This document shows, piece after piece, positions 62,322-64,000 of a stretch of 64,000 nucleotides of DNA. The position numbers and the translations under genes are program-made. Position 1 is the stretch's first letter. Each line of letters opens with the position of its first letter. The notes beneath the pieces were generated by a model that searched no databases, was not told the origin of the DNA, and was given only the letters and a program-made list of their open reading frames with translations. The stretch lies in the NCBI RefSeq assembly GCF_039778605.1, contig NZ_CP156060.1, positions 541,501 to 605,500 on the forward strand, read 5' to 3'. The stretch comes from Flavobacterium sp. WV_118_3 (GTDB lineage: Bacteria > Bacteroidota > Bacteroidia > Flavobacteriales > Flavobacteriaceae).

Positions 62322-62957
62322 TTGATTAATTATATTATTTATTTAGGGTATCTGTTTTCGGGAATCAATCTGCTGTTGTATTTAAAAAATTACCGGAAGG
62401 AAGAAAAAGCCTATAAAATAGTTACCCTTTATTTGCTGGTTATCGCAATAATCCAGTTTTTTACCAGCTTGCTTAAAAACAACGGAATCCATAATTTGTT
62501 CCTGTCCCATTTCTATTTTATCCTGCAAATGGTGTTTTTAAGTTTCTTTTATCTGGAAATTCTGGAGCAAAAAGTGCAACGACGAATCGTACGAACTTGT
62601 TTAATGACCTGTTTGTGCGTTCTTGGAATACAATATCTGACGGATAAAGAGCTGTTTTTTCGCTTTAATCTGTTCGAAATTTTTATCACGTCATATCTGA
62701 TCATTATTTATTCGATGTTTCATTTTTATAACCTGTTAAATACCGAAAAGCGCTATTACTATATCAATACCGGAATCTTGGTGTATTTGTTTGGAAGTAC
62801 GGTGTTGTTTTTATCCGGAAATCTGATCAATACCTTACAACTCGAATCCCGAAATGTGGTTTGGCTGTTAAATGCAACCCTGGTGGTGATCTATCAACTG
62901 TTTATCTTTATCGAATGGCGTAAGCGTTCCCTGAAAAAAAACGAAGACTATGAATAA
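62322..62957 (+). CDS. Membrane protein adjacent to the sensor kinase
   Basis: The 211-residue protein consists of about six hydrophobic helices (YLLVIAIIQFFTSLL, LFLSHFYFILQMVFLSFFYL, LLNATLVVIYQLFIF). It has no ATG near its start; a TTG at 62322 is used. It overlaps the histidine kinase gene by eight bases. It may be the signal-receiving membrane partner of the kinase, which itself has a single helix; that is inference. Confidence 0.65.
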   Translation: MINYIIYLGYLFSGINLLLYLKNYRKEEKAYKIVTLYLLVIAIIQFFTSLLKNNGIHNLFLSHFYFILQMVFLSFFYLEILEQKVQRRIVRTCLMTCLCVLGIQYLTDKELFFRFNLFEIFITSYLIIIYSMFHFYNLLNTEKRYYYINTGILVYLFGSTVLFLSGNLINTLQLESRNVVWLLNATLVVIYQLFIFIEWRKRSLKKNEDYE

Positions 62958-63747
62958 TCTCAATCCAAAAGATATGGAAATCATCAGTGCGGTACTCTAT
63001 ACGTTTGTCGCGTTTGTACTGATGATTATCGCCATATTGTTTTTTGTGTATTATTCCCGGAAAAAAATCATCCAAAAGGAACTTGAAAAAAAAGATCTTG
63101 AAATCGATTACCAGAAAAAACTATTGCAGGCTACCATTCTTACACAGGAAAAAGAACGGGAACGGATTGCTCAGGATTTGCACGATGATATCAGTTCCAA
63201 GCTAAATATCATTGCGTTAAACAGTCACTTGCTAACGTCAACGGGTTTATCGTCAGCAGAAGTACAGGAAATAACCGGGAATATTATTACGACTACTGGT
63301 GTCGTATTGGAAAGTTCCCGTACGATAGCACACAATTTGTTACCGCCAATATTAGATAAGTTTGGGTTACATGCGGCCATCGACGAACTTTGTCAGCAAA
63401 GTAGTGGTGGCACCATCAAGATTGAATATAAAAACGATACAAAACAGCGGACTTTTGATGCCATTCCGGTCGAACAGCACTTACATATTTTTAGAATTTT
63501 ACAAGAATTGATCAACAATTCGCTGCGGCATGGAAAAGCAACCCGCATTATGATTGTTTTTAATAAAGATAACAACGGTTGTTATTGCAATTATTCCGAT
63601 AACGGTAGCGGTTTTGATACCAGGGATATTAAAAAACTGGCTGGCTTGGGTATGAAAAATATCGAAAGTCGGGTTGCAATGTTGGAAGGAGAACTACGCG
63701 TAGAAAGCGAAATTAATAAGGGAATTCATGTCACAATAAATTTTTAG
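62950..63747 (+). CDS. Sensor histidine kinase, HisKA_3 type
   Basis: The 265-residue kinase has an N-terminal membrane helix (about residues 10-33, ISAVLYTFVAFVLMIIAILF), a coiled coil, the phospho-accepting H in RIAQDLHDDISSKL, and an ATPase domain with QELINNSLRHGKAT (N box), DNGSGFD (G1) and GLGMKNIESRVAML. It pairs with the response regulator that follows five bases later. The HisKA_3 class usually couples to NarL/LuxR-type regulators. Confidence 0.92.
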   Translation: MNNLNPKDMEIISAVLYTFVAFVLMIIAILFFVYYSRKKIIQKELEKKDLEIDYQKKLLQATILTQEKERERIAQDLHDDISSKLNIIALNSHLLTSTGLSSAEVQEITGNIITTTGVVLESSRTIAHNLLPPILDKFGLHAAIDELCQQSSGGTIKIEYKNDTKQRTFDAIPVEQHLHIFRILQELINNSLRHGKATRIMIVFNKDNNGCYCNYSDNGSGFDTRDIKKLAGLGMKNIESRVAMLEGELRVESEINKGIHVTINF

Positions 63748-63752
63748 CACCT

Positions 63753-64000
63753 ATGATCAAAATTATTTTAGTCGACGATGAAGCCTTATTCCGAAAAGGA
63801 ATAGCTTTTATCCTGCAACGGGAAAAAAACTTCGAAATACTTTTTGAAGCTTCCAATGGCGGGGAACTGATTGATTACCTGAATCTGAACGAGCAACGTT
63901 TGCCCGATATTATTTTGATGGATCTTAAAATGCCGATGGTTAACGGTGTCGAAGCGACCAAATTCATTCATCGCCGGTATCCGCAAATCAAAATTATCGC
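63753..64000 (+). CDS. Response regulator, N-terminal part (cut by window end)
   Basis: 82 codons are visible: the receiver domain opens IKIILVDDEALFRKG, and IILMDLKMPMVNGVEA carries the phospho-acceptor aspartate. The C-terminal output domain (probably LuxR-type) is outside the window. Confidence 0.9.
   Translation, partial: MIKIILVDDEALFRKGIAFILQREKNFEILFEASNGGELIDYLNLNEQRLPDIILMDLKMPMVNGVEATKFIHRRYPQIKII

Overview
The window looks like a chromosomal segment of a Flavobacterium-like member of the Bacteroidota. Pointers are a type IX secretion sorting domain, carboxypeptidase-regulatory-type TonB receptors, DUF4252/DUF2490/DUF4198 families, a split transketolase, a zinc-cysteine-less queuine transglycosylase, and many promoters of the TTG-N17-23-TAnnTTTG type. 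No sequence comparison was run; all family names come from reading the translations.

Regions. (1) 1-6.7 kb: vitamin B12 uptake. A periplasmic-binding lipoprotein and an ABC permease lie on the minus strand. Divergent to them, a cobalamin riboswitch leads a btuB-like TonB receptor, two BtuG-like surface beta-propeller lipoproteins and a T9SS-sorted protein. (2) 6.8-8.9 kb: ECF sigma factor, probable membrane anti-sigma factor and two DUF4252 proteins. (3) 8.9-13.4 kb, minus strand: siderophore TonB receptor, DUF4198 and PepSY proteins (iron). (4) 13.9-20.2 kb: regulators and enzymes (MarR, alpha/beta hydrolases, MocR-type regulator, AraC) and a TetX-like flavoprotein. (5) 20.35-21.3 kb: a compact cluster of two double-glycine-leader peptides flanking a CPBP intramembrane protease, resembling a bacteriocin/immunity locus. 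(6) 21.6-33.1 kb: PAP2 phosphatases, DUF2490, several unrecognised genes including a stand-alone protein resembling EF-G domain IV, a lipoprotein metalloprotease, an HxlR-controlled hydrolase/MFS pair and an S41 peptidase.

(7) 33.4-46.8 kb: tRNA-Lys/tRNA-Leu genes and an integrated element of about 11.5 kb (35108-46602). It is bounded by a 16-bp repeat of the tRNA-Lys 3' end. It has clustered GGTTACCCA sites at both ends and a tyrosine integrase with an IntDOT-like Arg-to-Ser change. It also carries a decayed serine recombinase, an IS481 element and an unusual defence-like operon. The operon order is XRE regulator; HsdR-N nuclease fused to HsdM methylase; a DGQHR/DndB-like domain fused to a nucleoside-deoxyribosyltransferase/TIR-like domain; HsdS with two near-duplicate target-recognition halves; and a protein ending in a FokI-like nuclease domain. 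There is no helicase/translocase HsdR. This is the strongest candidate for an undescribed system.

(8) 46.9-64 kb: mostly housekeeping genes (shikimate kinase, phosphoribosyltransferase, S4 protein, FKBP-type lipoprotein, transketolase halves, tgt, LptF/G-type permease, accA, dnaB, a two-component system cut by the window end). They are interrupted by one intact IS3-family element with a visible 3-bp target duplication and a frameshift signal.
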